Shown: positions 46,599 through 56,000 of the stretch, piece after piece
Layout of the letters: every line of letters begins with the position of its first letter
Position numbering within the stretch: the stretch's first letter is position 1
Source of the DNA: Porphyromonadaceae bacterium UBA7332
Lineage (GTDB): Bacteria > Bacteroidota > Bacteroidia > Bacteroidales > UBA7332
Direction of reading: 5' to 3'
DNA length: 64,000 bases
Assembly (NCBI GenBank): GCA_002471225.1
Contig: DKPO01000036.1
Span: 6,205-70,204 of the forward strand
Position numbers and translations under genes: made by a program
The notes under the pieces: generated by a model
Told to the model about the DNA's origin: nothing
Databases searched by the model: none
What the model saw: only the letters and a program-made list of their open reading frames with translations

Positions 46599-46627
46599 AC
46601 ACTTGTATTTCTTTAATTAATACTATT

Positions 46628-47179
46628 ATGAAAAATATTAAGCCAATAATAGAAGCTTTATGTATTCGTGCGATTAAACGTATAAAGTTAGGTTTTATTA
46701 CAGCGAAGACATTAGCCGTATTTGCGTCTTTTATAGCCGGTGGTGCTTTATCTGCTTTATTTCATAATCCGTCAGCCTACTTGGGTGCTATGTTGTCAGC
46801 CATTTCCACGATTGTCGTTCTTCAGCAAGAAGATTTATCAAAAAGCATAAATCAGGGATGGCTAAGAGTTCTGGGTTCCTTCATCGGTGCACTGATAGCA
46901 TTTATTTATTTATCGTTTTTTCCTTTTACATTGATAGGAATGACGATAACTATTTTTTTTCTTGGAATCATTTGTATGATATTATCGGTTCCCGATAATG
47001 GAAAGATGGCAACAGTAGTCCTTATATGGGTCCTGATTCGTTCTGTGGATTCGGATCAATCCCCTTTGCTCAATGGGTTTCTGAGATTCTCTGAGTCTGC
47101 TATAGGTGTCGGGATCGGATTAGTTACGGCATGGATATTAGCGAAGCTGAATTCGTTATTCAAAAGCGGACAATCTTAA
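46628..47179 (+). CDS. FUSC-like (aromatic acid exporter type) membrane protein
   Basis: 183 residues from the ATG at 46628, with about five to six transmembrane helices after a basic, amphipathic N-terminal helix (MKNIKPIIEALCIRAIKRIKLGF). This is the membrane half of an ArAE/FUSC protein; the cytoplasmic half is missing, as in the short Bacteroidota versions. A longer start at 46565 adds 21 unlike residues and is judged less likely. Function unknown; export of aromatic acids is only a family-level suggestion. It lies about 250 bp downstream of the phased array. Confidence 0.72.
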   Translation: MKNIKPIIEALCIRAIKRIKLGFITAKTLAVFASFIAGGALSALFHNPSAYLGAMLSAISTIVVLQQEDLSKSINQGWLRVLGSFIGALIAFIYLSFFPFTLIGMTITIFFLGIICMILSVPDNGKMATVVLIWVLIRSVDSDQSPLLNGFLRFSESAIGVGIGLVTAWILAKLNSLFKSGQS

Positions 47180-47196
47180 TTCGTCCGAATAATTAA

Positions 47197-47227
47197 TCTG
47201 CGAATTTCTTCGACAGAAATTCGCAGA
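47197..47227 (+). terminator. Hairpin after the FUSC-like gene
   Basis: 13-bp perfect stem TCTGCGAATTTCT / AGAAATTCGCAGA with a TCGAC loop, 17 bases after the stop. No long T-run follows, so it may be inefficient. Confidence 0.65.
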
Positions 47228-47338
47228 CTACAATTTGTGCGCACTGGACTTACTCTTCAAAAAAACATAACAAAATAATGCATTTACAACACTGATAAAG
47301 AGCTTGTGAAATATAATGTGGCATCTTCTTTTTAAATC

Positions 47339-48220
47339 TTAATCTTTAGTCTGGCATTTTCTTAGTAGCTCTTTGGGGGTACAATTAAAATGTTTCCGGC
47401 AAAATCTATTAAAATGAGATGGAGAATCAAAACCCACCTTGTACATTACATCTTTTATAGAAGCCCCCGGTAATGATGCATAATAAATGATACTTTTCGA
47501 TCGTTGCTTCAAGATCCATTGATACGCCGTTATGCCAAACTCTTTTTTAAATACTTTCATGAAAATACTTCGACTTAAACAGCTTGCTTTTATGAGTGCA
47601 TTCAGATCCGAATCTTTTTGATAAGTATCCATAATCAGACTTTTAAAATCAATGTTCTGTGTAATAAGTGGATAAAATAAATTCTGAATATCTTTTGAAT
47701 CGTAAAAGCTTCTCAGTAAGATAAAAAACTCTTTATGCTTTATTTTATAATAATATTGGTCTCCTATACCTTCACTCAATGTTTCGTGCATGAAACGTAT
47801 AAATGAGTGTAACGGCTTCTTAATTTCTAAAGTTACAACCTGATATTCCGGACTTCTTTCCAGGAGATTTAAACTCTGAAAATAAAGCTTATCTAAAGGA
47901 TTCAGTAATCTTTCAAAAGAAAATATCAACAGATTGACATTATTTTTTGCAATAGAATCAAAGTGTGAATATTTAGGCATATAAAACATGTTCCCCTGTG
48001 TAACGGACACTTGGTTATTCATGTGATTGCTTATCATTACTTCACCCTCTAAAACAAAACATACGATATGCATCGAAATTGCCTCAAATTGATTTTTACA
48101 ATTCTCTTTCATCTTATAAAAACGAAAATGAGTTTCATTATTTTCTAATATTACTCTATCGGTTGTATTAAGTTTTGAGTTTGAAGTTCTTTTCCCTTCT
48201 TTCATCATGTTACTTCCCAT
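47339..48220 (-). CDS. AraC-family transcriptional regulator
   Basis: 293 residues. The N-terminal part (about 40-150) has the cupin-like MHIVCFVLEGEVMISNHMNN pattern of a sensing domain. The C-terminal AraC DNA-binding domain (about 195-290) has both helix-turn-helix units: SDLNALIKASCLSRSIFMKVFKKEFG and ASIKDVMYKVGFDSPSHFNRFCRKHFNCTP. The exact start is uncertain because several Met codons precede any homology. It shares a 15-bp upstream element with the membrane-protein gene behind it (48345 and 49208), which suggests that it controls itself and that neighbour. Confidence 0.9.
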   Translation of the reverse strand: MGSNMMKEGKRTSNSKLNTTDRVILENNETHFRFYKMKENCKNQFEAISMHIVCFVLEGEVMISNHMNNQVSVTQGNMFYMPKYSHFDSIAKNNVNLLIFSFERLLNPLDKLYFQSLNLLERSPEYQVVTLEIKKPLHSFIRFMHETLSEGIGDQYYYKIKHKEFFILLRSFYDSKDIQNLFYPLITQNIDFKSLIMDTYQKDSDLNALIKASCLSRSIFMKVFKKEFGITAYQWILKQRSKSIIYYASLPGASIKDVMYKVGFDSPSHFNRFCRKHFNCTPKELLRKCQTKD

Positions 48221-48344
48221 TATTTACTTACCATATTACTCAGTTTTCAGATCAGGAATAGTTTATCGATCAAACGACTTGGTAAGTATTTTGTGATAAA
48301 ACATTTAGACAATATGCGAATTAATGTATTATATTTTTTCTAAA

Positions 48345-48359
48345 ATTGACTATTCGTAT
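48345..48359. repeat. Element ATTGACTATTCGTAT, copy 1 (upstream of araC-type gene)
   Basis: Identical 15-mer to 49208-49222, inside a longer partly conserved context. It lies 125 bp upstream of the AraC-type gene start, in the same orientation as the second copy. Confidence 0.65.
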
Positions 48360-48472
48360 TTTTTTATTATCACAAATTGATTTATCTAAATATATATGCC
48401 CTGTGACATATGCGACTTAAGTGAGATTTTTATAGCTGGTTTTGATTGTTATGTATTGGAAAATAAGCTATC

Positions 48473-49108
48473 CTACTCTACTTCAATAGCTTTACTTTCA
48501 GCACAATCTTCTTTTTTGAAATATTTATTATATAATTTTCCACATCCCCATATAAAGGTACAGCTTATTAAGACTATAGAGAAGATACATATCATTCCGC
48601 CTAAGTTAAGGATCAGTTTATCTACCTGATTTTCAAGTTTAGCATTTATTACCAGATCATCCAGACTATATAAAAAACCATCAATAATAAGACATCCCAT
48701 TATTGCGAGAGTATCATTGGCTATTGTTTTTTTAGAATGTCTGAAATCATAGATAAAATGCAAAAATGGTATTAGCATCAAAACGACACATAGTATCATT
48801 ATTATCAATGATTGCGCATTAAATGCATGAAAGGTTTCTGAAATTTTTATCCAATAAGAACAAATAAAGAAATTGAGTATAAATGAAATGAGATGGATAT
48901 ATTTTGTCAGAACGTTAATCAAAAACAAAGTGAAACAAATAATTCCGATAATTTTAAAAGAACTGATGATTCCGGAATCACATAATAAAAACGTTAATAA
49001 ACTAAGTTGTGCTACAAAATCGACTTTTTTATACCAACGAATAATATTTTCATCTTCTCCTTTCTGAAAAGGACCTACAATGAGTTTTCTAATGATATTT
49101 ACATCCAT
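48473..49108 (-). CDS. Hypothetical integral membrane protein
   Basis: 211 residues with about five to six hydrophobic helices (roughly 30-50, 52-90, 98-118, 132-150, 165-190) and a charged C-terminus. No family recognised, and no catalytic motif. It is on the same strand as the AraC-type gene in front of which the gap carries only regulatory DNA. The shared upstream element suggests coregulation with that regulator. Confidence 0.6.
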   Translation of the reverse strand: MDVNIIRKLIVGPFQKGEDENIIRWYKKVDFVAQLSLLTFLLCDSGIISSFKIIGIICFTLFLINVLTKYIHLISFILNFFICSYWIKISETFHAFNAQSLIIMILCVVLMLIPFLHFIYDFRHSKKTIANDTLAIMGCLIIDGFLYSLDDLVINAKLENQVDKLILNLGGMICIFSIVLISCTFIWGCGKLYNKYFKKEDCAESKAIEVE

Positions 49109-49207
49109 AGTTGAGTGTATTAAAATAAAGGGTTATTATAATTAAATTTGAGTATTCTGTTAACTTTCACACGTGACCGCAAATCAAGTAAATTTATTTC
49201 ATCTATA

Positions 49208-49222
49208 ATTGACTATTCGTAT
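49208..49222. repeat. Element ATTGACTATTCGTAT, copy 2 (upstream of membrane-protein gene)
   Basis: Identical to 48345-48359; 100 bp upstream of the start of the gene at 48473-49108 and oriented the same way. Flanking bases TATA/TAAA before it and TTATT after it are also similar. Confidence 0.65.
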
Positions 49223-49336
49223 GTATTTATTCTAAAAAACGTATCGTTTTTGGATTATTTCAATTCAAAAAATTACATTAGTATATTGAATCTCTTGTAA
49301 TATTTTTAAATACGTCAGTATATTCTTTATAAAAGT

Positions 49337-49376
49337 AAAGGAGAATACCTTTAAGGTATTCTCCTTTTAATTTTTT
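49337..49376 (+). terminator. Orphan rho-independent terminator
   Basis: 15-bp perfect stem AAAGGAGAATACCTT (49337-49351) / AAGGTATTCTCCTTT (49353-49367), then TAATTTTTT. There is no plus-strand gene between it and the minus-strand gene start at 49108. Confidence 0.75.
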
Positions 49377-49447
49377 CGATAAGCACTATCAAAAAAATTC
49401 CATAATTGCTTTAGACAAGATTACCAAAACTCATTTTGCATTAATAG

Positions 49448-49488
49448 TTGATAGATGTAAGTGAGTTAATGTTTTGATAGATGTAAGT
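49448..49488. repeat. Two direct repeats TTGATAGATGTAAGT
   Basis: Exact 15-mers at 49448-49462 and 49474-49488 (26 bp apart), each preceded by TTAAT. They lie about 145-185 bp upstream of the glycerate kinase gene and could be regulator sites. Confidence 0.6.
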
Positions 49489-49631
49489 TTCTCTCACTGA
49501 TGCAAAGAAACTGCAATTAATATATAAATCATACAAACCTATGGGGACATGAGAGGTACAATTTCCAAAAATCGGATATTTCATCTTTTTTTATATATTG
49601 CGGTTGATTTGTAATTTAAATAATAAAGTGA

Positions 49632-50771
49632 ATGAAAATCATACTGGCTTTTGATTCTTTCAAAGGATCTGTTTCCGCAATTGAAGCTTGTTTATTTGCT
49701 AAAGCAGGAATAGCTGACGTTTGTCCTGAGGCTGAAATAATTGAAGTACCTCTTGCTGACGGTGGTGAAGGCACTGTAGAGACTCTGGTTAATGCAACCA
49801 ACGGAATTTTGATTTCTGCTCCTGTCCATGATCCTTTAGGAAGGCTTATTGAAGCTCAGTATGGTATTTTGGGTGATAGAGAAACTGCCGTTATAGAAAT
49901 GTCTGCTGCAGGCGGGATTATGCTATTGGAACCTGATGAATATAATCCCATGATCACATCGACTTATGGTGTGGGAGAATTAATTCTATCCGCGTTAGAT
50001 CGTGGATGTCGTAAATTTATAATCGGTTTAGGTGGCAGTGCAACCAATGACGGCGGAAGCGGAATGTTAGAGTGCCTGGGCTTTCGTTTTTACGATCAGA
50101 ATAATCAGCTATTATCCGGAAAAGGAGGTTCTTTAAAACAAATCGTACGAATAGATCAGACGCTTGCAGATAAGCGAATACATGAATGTCGCTTTGATAT
50201 AGCTTGTGATGTTACAAATCCCTTTTATGGTCGCGAAGGAGCAACGAAAGTCTTTGCCAGGCAAAAAGGTGCGACTCCACAAATACTGGATGAATTAGAA
50301 GACGGTATGATTTCTTTTGCCCGTATTATAGCTGAAACCAGAGATATTGATCTGAATTTGGTTGCAGGAAGTGGTGCAGCAGGAGGATTAGGCGGAGCAA
50401 TTGTGGCATTTCTTAACGCTAAAATACATAAAGGTATTGAGCTTATTCTTGATAGAATCAATTTTGAGTCCAGGATTACAGATGCTGATTATATTATAAC
50501 GGGAGAAGGAAAAATGGATATTCAGACATTGTACGGAAAGGTTCCTTTCGGAGTATTACAAAAAGCTCATAAGGCCGGAGTTCCTGTTATTGGACTATGC
50601 GGAACGCTGGAGGACTCTGATTCGCTTAATGAGGCTGGTTTTATGGCTGTTTTCTCAATTCTGACAGAATGTATCAGTTTGAAGGAAGCTATGAATAAAG
50701 AATACACGGGTGAAGCGATTCAAGCTGTAATCAGGCAGATTATGCGTTTATTGTATAAAAAAAGAGGATGA
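49632..50771 (+). CDS. garK: Glycerate 2-kinase, GarK/GlxK family
   Basis: Phosphorylates glycerate with ATP. 379 residues with the family start MKIILAFDSFKGSVSA, then PLADGGEGTVETL, GLGGSATNDGGSGML and the C-terminal ITGEGKMD. These are the conserved class I glycerate kinase motifs. It stands alone, with its terminator overlapping the stop codon. A near -7 sequence lies shortly upstream but no full promoter was found. Confidence 0.95.
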   Translation: MKIILAFDSFKGSVSAIEACLFAKAGIADVCPEAEIIEVPLADGGEGTVETLVNATNGILISAPVHDPLGRLIEAQYGILGDRETAVIEMSAAGGIMLLEPDEYNPMITSTYGVGELILSALDRGCRKFIIGLGGSATNDGGSGMLECLGFRFYDQNNQLLSGKGGSLKQIVRIDQTLADKRIHECRFDIACDVTNPFYGREGATKVFARQKGATPQILDELEDGMISFARIIAETRDIDLNLVAGSGAAGGLGGAIVAFLNAKIHKGIELILDRINFESRITDADYIITGEGKMDIQTLYGKVPFGVLQKAHKAGVPVIGLCGTLEDSDSLNEAGFMAVFSILTECISLKEAMNKEYTGEAIQAVIRQIMRLLYKKRG

Positions 50772-50793
50772 AATGCTTCACCCTCTTTTTTTG
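50755..50793 (+). terminator. Terminator overlapping the garK stop codon
   Basis: AAAAGAGG-A-TGAA / TTCA-C-CCTCTTTT with one mismatch, followed by Ts. The left arm includes the last codons and the TGA of garK. Confidence 0.85.
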
Positions 50794-50849
50794 CTATACC
50801 CGGATTTAGAGTCTCGGAAATTAATTAAATATACTTATTATAATACGTT

Positions 50850-51038
50850 TTATTTTTCAACTTTAATCACTGAAACCGGACAGTTCTCTGCAGCTTCATC
50901 TATTTGTTCTTCATAGGATGCAAAATCAATTCCTTCATTCACTTCACTAACTTCCCCGATTGTAAAAACTTCGGGACAAATAGATTCACACATACCGCAA
51001 GCGATACATCCTTCTTCTACTAATACATTTTTTATCAT
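50850..51038 (-). CDS. Small 4Fe-4S ferredoxin
   Basis: 62 residues. Cluster ligands are Cys11, Cys14 and Cys17 in CIACGMC plus the distal Cys in NCPVSVI; Cys21 is the extra one, as in Thermotoga-type one-cluster ferredoxins. Low-potential electron carrier of the cytoplasm, a natural partner of the NifJ enzyme encoded 15 kb away. It has its own promoter and lies convergent to garK. Confidence 0.95.
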   Translation of the reverse strand: MIKNVLVEEGCIACGMCESICPEVFTIGEVSEVNEGIDFASYEEQIDEAAENCPVSVIKVEK

Positions 51039-51114
51039 GATTCTATATTCTGTTTTGTTTAATTATTTCTGAATACGCCGTACTAAATAATACCCTTATT
51101 ATTTAATTACGTTG

Positions 51115-51122
51115 CAAAGATA
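51115..51122 (-). promoter_or_regulatory. -7 element of the ferredoxin gene
   Basis: Minus-strand TATCTTTG followed by CA, the extended consensus; leader of about 70 bases. No TTG at 19-21 bases. Confidence 0.5.
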
Positions 51123-51146
51123 ATCAATTAATACCATATATCATAT

Positions 51147-51161
51147 ATGTAATGATTACAT
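51147..51161. promoter_or_regulatory. Palindrome ATGTAATGATTACAT upstream of the ferredoxin gene
   Basis: Perfect 7-1-7 palindrome centred 32 bp upstream of the -7 element, where an activator or repressor would contact the promoter. Confidence 0.5.
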
Positions 51162-51368
51162 TCATATATATATAAGTTAATTTAGCATTTAATCCTTACG
51201 CTTTCCCGTTGCTACATATAATATTCTTACACTTAAAAACCTTCATCTGCAAATGGTTTCGTATCATACGCAGCTTCAGCAATGAACTATTTAATAATTA
51301 AATCATTTATATTATAAACTAAAATATATAAACATCTTTATTATATTTACGCAATAACTTTATAGACT

Positions 51369-51719
51369 ATGAAAACACTTATCTATTTTAGAAATCAAAA
51401 TGCATTGACTTTACGTATGAAAGATGATTTTCTTTCAGGAAAGTTTAAACCTTGTGTGAATGAATATCTTGCCTGGAAATTTAATTCTCACGGATCTGAC
51501 AGTTTATCCCTTCATCAGATCCATTCAGCATTAATGGTTATCGCACAGCAATTAGATAACTATTCACGTAAACACTCCAGGCCATACGCCGGATTAGGTC
51601 TTTATATTAACAATGATCCATGGCAGTTCTACTCAGGTTACGGGGAAGATAAATATATGGTCTCCTATCTTGAATTTATTGAAGATGAATTGCTTCGTAT
51701 TCTACCACTTGTAAAATAG
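51369..51719 (+). CDS. Hypothetical protein, 116 residues
   Basis: No family recognised. Soluble, no signal peptide. The sequence has a conserved-looking aromatic patch, PYAGLGLYINNDPWQFYSGYG, then an amphipathic helix. It lies upstream of the nar block on the same strand but 78 bp separate it from the next gene, so co-transcription is uncertain. Confidence 0.6.
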   Translation: MKTLIYFRNQNALTLRMKDDFLSGKFKPCVNEYLAWKFNSHGSDSLSLHQIHSALMVIAQQLDNYSRKHSRPYAGLGLYINNDPWQFYSGYGEDKYMVSYLEFIEDELLRILPLVK

Positions 51720-51797
51720 ATTAATTCTGATTCTAAATTTCGATATAATATTAAACTTAACTTAATCGTTATTTGTTTTCTTAAAAAGTTTAATCTT

Positions 51798-52439
51798 ATG
51801 AAGCGAAATCTATCTTACAATTACATTTCACCTATACTGATTCTAGGTAGTCTTTGGGGACTGTTTGAAGCAACAATCGGTTGGGTTATGCACTTAGTTC
51901 ATTTTAAAAATACAAGCTTAATTTTATATCCCATAGCAGCTTTATTAATGAGTATTGCAATACGTAAAACTGGCAAATCATCTGCTGCTCTTGGTGTTGC
52001 TGCTGTTGCTTCGGCTATTAAGTTAACGAATTTATTTTATGGAACTGTCCCGGCTTATTGGGTAATCAATCCGGCCTTATCGATCTTATTAGAGGGGGTT
52101 TCTGTATTTTTTGTATATCGCATTCTGAATAATTTATTCTCAAAATCAACAAGACTCACTGCTATGGCAGAGAGCTTTGTGATTCTGTTCTTTGTCCAAA
52201 TTTTATTTACTTTCTGGAGGATCTTCTCTAATGCTTATATTTCAGAGAATCCTAATGTTTTATCCAATAACTATGATCAGTTATTTGGTACAGATGCATT
52301 AGTGTCCTTATATAAACTCTCTGTATTATTTATTTTAACCTATCTGATACGAAATGTACGTATGGATAAGTTTAACATTAAATTGTCATGGAGCCTTTTT
52401 CTTTGCGTAATAGCTATTTGCGTTAATCAAATTATTTAA
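51798..52439 (+). CDS. Integral membrane protein upstream of mobA-narGHJI
   Basis: 213 residues with about six hydrophobic helices and short loops. The first helix contains GSLWGLFEATIGW and helices 2 and 3 are small-residue-rich (KSSAALGVAAVASAIK), features reminiscent of small transporter or S-component proteins, but I cannot assign a family. It ends 9 bases before mobA, so it is very likely co-transcribed with it and the nar genes. A role in uptake for nitrate respiration or molybdenum cofactor is a guess from context. Confidence 0.65.
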   Translation: MKRNLSYNYISPILILGSLWGLFEATIGWVMHLVHFKNTSLILYPIAALLMSIAIRKTGKSSAALGVAAVASAIKLTNLFYGTVPAYWVINPALSILLEGVSVFFVYRILNNLFSKSTRLTAMAESFVILFFVQILFTFWRIFSNAYISENPNVLSNNYDQLFGTDALVSLYKLSVLFILTYLIRNVRMDKFNIKLSWSLFLCVIAICVNQII

Positions 52440-52448
52440 ACCGGTAAT

Positions 52449-53003
52449 ATGAATCTCAACGGATACATACTGGCCGGTGGTCATAGCTCCCGTTTTGGGA
52501 GTAATAAAGCTCTTGCGCGGATTAATGGAAAATCGTTTATTGAGCAATGTGCTTTGACTTTACGACCATTCTGTAAATCAGTATCTATAAGTGGCAGAAA
52601 AAAGGAGTATGCACATCTGAATATGGAGCAGATACCCGATCTTATATCAGATATCGGACCTCTGGGTGGTTTATATAGTTGTCTGAAAGCTTCTGATACC
52701 GATATGAATCTATTTCTGACTTGTGATATGCCTTACCTGACTTCTGAGATTTTAAGACCCCTGACCAATACAGAAACAGAACGGGACGCATGCATATATA
52801 TTGAAAATAATATCAATGCACATCCTTTTCCGGGTATTTATAATAAATCAATTCTCCCTGTGATTGAAGAACAGATTCTAAACAATGATTTTCGACTAAA
52901 ATCTCTTTTATCAAAAATACAGGTAGAATCTATTATTATAGATCAGGCATTTAAAACAAACTTCAGCAATATCAACTATCGTGACCAACTCGATCATTTT
53001 TAA
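52449..53003 (+). CDS. mobA: Molybdenum cofactor guanylyltransferase
   Basis: Transfers GMP from GTP to molybdopterin to make the (bis-)MGD cofactor of DMSO-reductase-family enzymes. Signature LAGGHSSRFGSNKAL (about 8-22) is the nucleotide-binding loop, DIGPLGGLYSC and the metal-binding TCDMPYL follow. Length 184 is normal. The enzyme encoded next, NarG, needs this cofactor, so the clustering makes functional sense. No moa or moe genes are in view. Confidence 0.94.
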   Translation: MNLNGYILAGGHSSRFGSNKALARINGKSFIEQCALTLRPFCKSVSISGRKKEYAHLNMEQIPDLISDIGPLGGLYSCLKASDTDMNLFLTCDMPYLTSEILRPLTNTETERDACIYIENNINAHPFPGIYNKSILPVIEEQILNNDFRLKSLLSKIQVESIIIDQAFKTNFSNINYRDQLDHF

Positions 53004-53073
53004 TTATCTCTTTCTTGCTTTTTAGATGGAGACAAGCGATTGAGATGTGATTGATTATTAATACAATTCATAA

Positions 53074-56000
53074 ATGACTAACGCTATGTTGGATGAATTA
53101 AGATACTTCGATAAAAAGACCGGATATACGAAGGACGGCCATGTAGAAGTAAAACAGGAGGATCGCTCCTGGGAAAAGTTCTACAAAACCCGTTGGCAAC
53201 ATGATAAAGTCGTACGTTCAACACATGGAGTTAACTGTACGGGATCTTGTTCCTGGCGTGTATTCGTAAAAAATGGAGTCGTAACGTGGGAATTGCAAGA
53301 GACGGATTATCCACGTACCCGTCCTGATTTACCTAATCACGAGCCGCGCGGCTGTCCGCGTGGAGCAAGTTACTCCTGGTATTTATATAGTTCCGCCAGA
53401 GTTAAACACCCTATGATACGAGCTAGTCTTTTGCAGCATTATCGTGCCGCTAAAGAACAGACGAAAGATCCTGTGCTGGCATGGGAGGCTCTTATGAATA
53501 ATCGTGCGGCTTGCAAGGAATATAAGTCTGATCGCGGATTAGGAGGTCTTGTCCGATTTTCCTGGGATGAAGCTTTAGAAATTGCTGCAGCTGCCAATAT
53601 CTATACTATTAAAAAATACGGCCCTGATCGTGTTGTAGGATTCTCTCCTATTCCTGCCTTCTCAATGGTTTCATATGCTTCGGGTATGAGATACCTGAAT
53701 CTTATCGGAGGAGCCAGTCTGAGTTTCTATGATTTTTATTGCGATTTACCACCTGCGTCTCCTCAAACCTGGGGCGAACAAACCGATGTGCCTGAAAGTG
53801 CCGACTGGTTTAGTTCGACATTCCTTATGCTTTGGGGATCGAATGTCCCGGTAACTCGTACTCCTGATGCTCACTTCATGACTCAGGCAAGATATAAAGG
53901 AACAAAGGTAGTCGTTATTGCCCCTGACTATAATGATGCTGCAAAGTTTTCAGATATTTGGGTAAGACCTAAACAGGGTACAGACTCTGCCTTAGGCATG
54001 GCATTAGGACATGTTATTCTGAAAGAATTTTATGTCGATAAAGCAATCCCCTATTTTGTAGATTACGCAAAACAATATACGGATCTTCCTTTTCTCGTTA
54101 AGCTGGAAAAGAACAATGACAGATGGACTGCCGGCGAAATGCTGAAGGCTTCAGATTTCAATGACTCTTTAGGTATTGATAAAAAAGCGAACTGGCGTCC
54201 TGTTATGATAACCAATGAAGGGCAAACCGTTGTACCAAATGGAACAATTGGTTCGCGTTGGGACGGAGACAATAAATGGAATCTGGAATTGAAAGATGTC
54301 CGGACAGGTGAAGTTTTTGATCCAATGTTATCTGTTTTAGATAAGAAAGAAAGCGTATTGGAGGTATCCTTCCCTTTCTTTGGTGGAGAAAACTATAAGA
54401 ATCCTTTTGTAAATGCCACGAAGCATTCAGATATTATTACGCATAAAATTCCCGTAATTAAAATTGATACTGGAACTGAGACTATTTATTGTACAACAGT
54501 TCTGGATTTAATGATTGCCAATTATGGAGTAAACAGAGGTTTGAATGATGAGAATTGTGCTGATTCTTATTCGGATAATCTACCGTATACACCCAAATGG
54601 CAAGAACAAATTACAGGAGTTCCTATGCAACAGGTCGTAACTGTAGCCAGACAATTTGCTGATAATGCTGCCAAAACCCAAGGTAAATCTATGATTATTA
54701 TCGGTGCGGGTGTCAATCAGTGGTATAACTCTGACATGACATACCGGAGCGCTATTAATTTATTGATTCTTTGCGGTTGTGTCGGACAGTCCGGTGGTGG
54801 TTGGTCTCATTACGTAGGACAAGAGAAAATCCGCCCATTGGCAGGTTGGGGAATATTAGCTTTTGCTCTTGACTGGCTTCGTCCTCCAAGACAAGTTAAT
54901 TCCACTTCATATTTTTATATGCACAGTGATCAATGGCGTTACGAACATGTCGGATTATCTGAAATCTTATCGCCTCTTGCTGACCAAAAACGTTGGGAAG
55001 GTTTATCTATTGTCGACTGTAACGTCAAAGCTCAGCGCATGGGATGGACAACCTGTTCTCCTGAAATAAACATGAACTCTCTGGATGTCGTAAAGAATGC
55101 TAAAGCAGAAAATAAGGACCCTAAAGACTGGTTATGTGAAAAACTACAGTCGGGAGATGTTGCTATGGCGAGCGAGGATATTGATAACGAGAAGAACTGT
55201 CCGCGAAACCTGTTTATCTGGCGTTCAAACTTAATCGGTTGTAGCGCTAAGGGTATGGAATATGTCTTGAAACATCTGTTAGGTACACAAAATAGTGTCG
55301 GAGGAGATAACCTCAAACAAAGAGGCGTTACTCTCCCTAAAGAAGTAAAATGGGTCGATGAAGATATGGAAGGTAAACTGGATCTCGTCATTACGGCCGA
55401 TTACAGAATGACAACTTCCACCCTTCATTCAGACATTGTCCTTCCTGCTGCTACCTGGTATGAAAAAAACGATATCAGCAGTACGGATATGCATCCATTT
55501 ATCCATCCTTTCTGTAAAGCTGTAGATCCTGTTTGGGAAGCCAGATCCGACTGGGATCTCTTTAAAGAATTATCTAAAAAATTCTCTGAACTTTGTATCG
55601 GACATCTGGGTAAGGAAACAGATATTGTACTTCAGGCTATTCAACACGATACACCTGTCGAAATAGCTGAATGTGCCAATGTACAGGACTGGAAAGAAAC
55701 CGGAGAGTTACCACAACCCGGCGTTAATATGGCTAATATTATTGAGGTCGAACGTAATTATCCGGAAACCTATAAACGCTTTACATCTTTGGGTCCGTTA
55801 GTGTCAACAAAAGGTGTAGGAACTAAAGGTATCAGCTGGGACGCTAAAGATGAGGTGGAATTATTGAAAGAAATGAATTTTACTGTCACTGAAGATGGCG
55901 AAACGAAAGGTCTGCCTCAGCTTCAGACGGATATTCAGGCAGCTGAAACAATTCTGACGCTTGCTCCCGAAAGTAATGGCCGGGTAGCTGTTAAGGCATG

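Larger units (their letters stand above)
49109..49631. other. 523-bp gap with a shared element, an orphan terminator and direct repeats
   Basis: Contains copy 2 of ATTGACTATTCGTAT, a terminator at 49337 with no gene before it, and two TTGATAGATGTAAGT repeats. No reading frame of note on either strand. A small RNA is possible (see findings). Confidence 0.5.
51039..51368. other. 330-bp AT-rich gap upstream of the ferredoxin gene
   Basis: Contains the ferredoxin promoter and a 15-bp palindrome (separate entries). TATATTTA at 51342-51349, a -7 match with one change, could serve the gene at 51369. No other structure seen. Confidence 0.5.

Noticed and set aside
48396..48629. 77-residue reading frame on the plus strand
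   Set aside because: It lies largely antisense to the membrane-protein gene at 48473-49108, with no homology or promoter; treated as a shadow frame.
53040..53073. FNR-type box upstream of narG (ATTG-N10-CAAT)
   Set aside because: The half-sites are two bases further apart than in the FNR consensus and inner bases do not match, so it is not supported.
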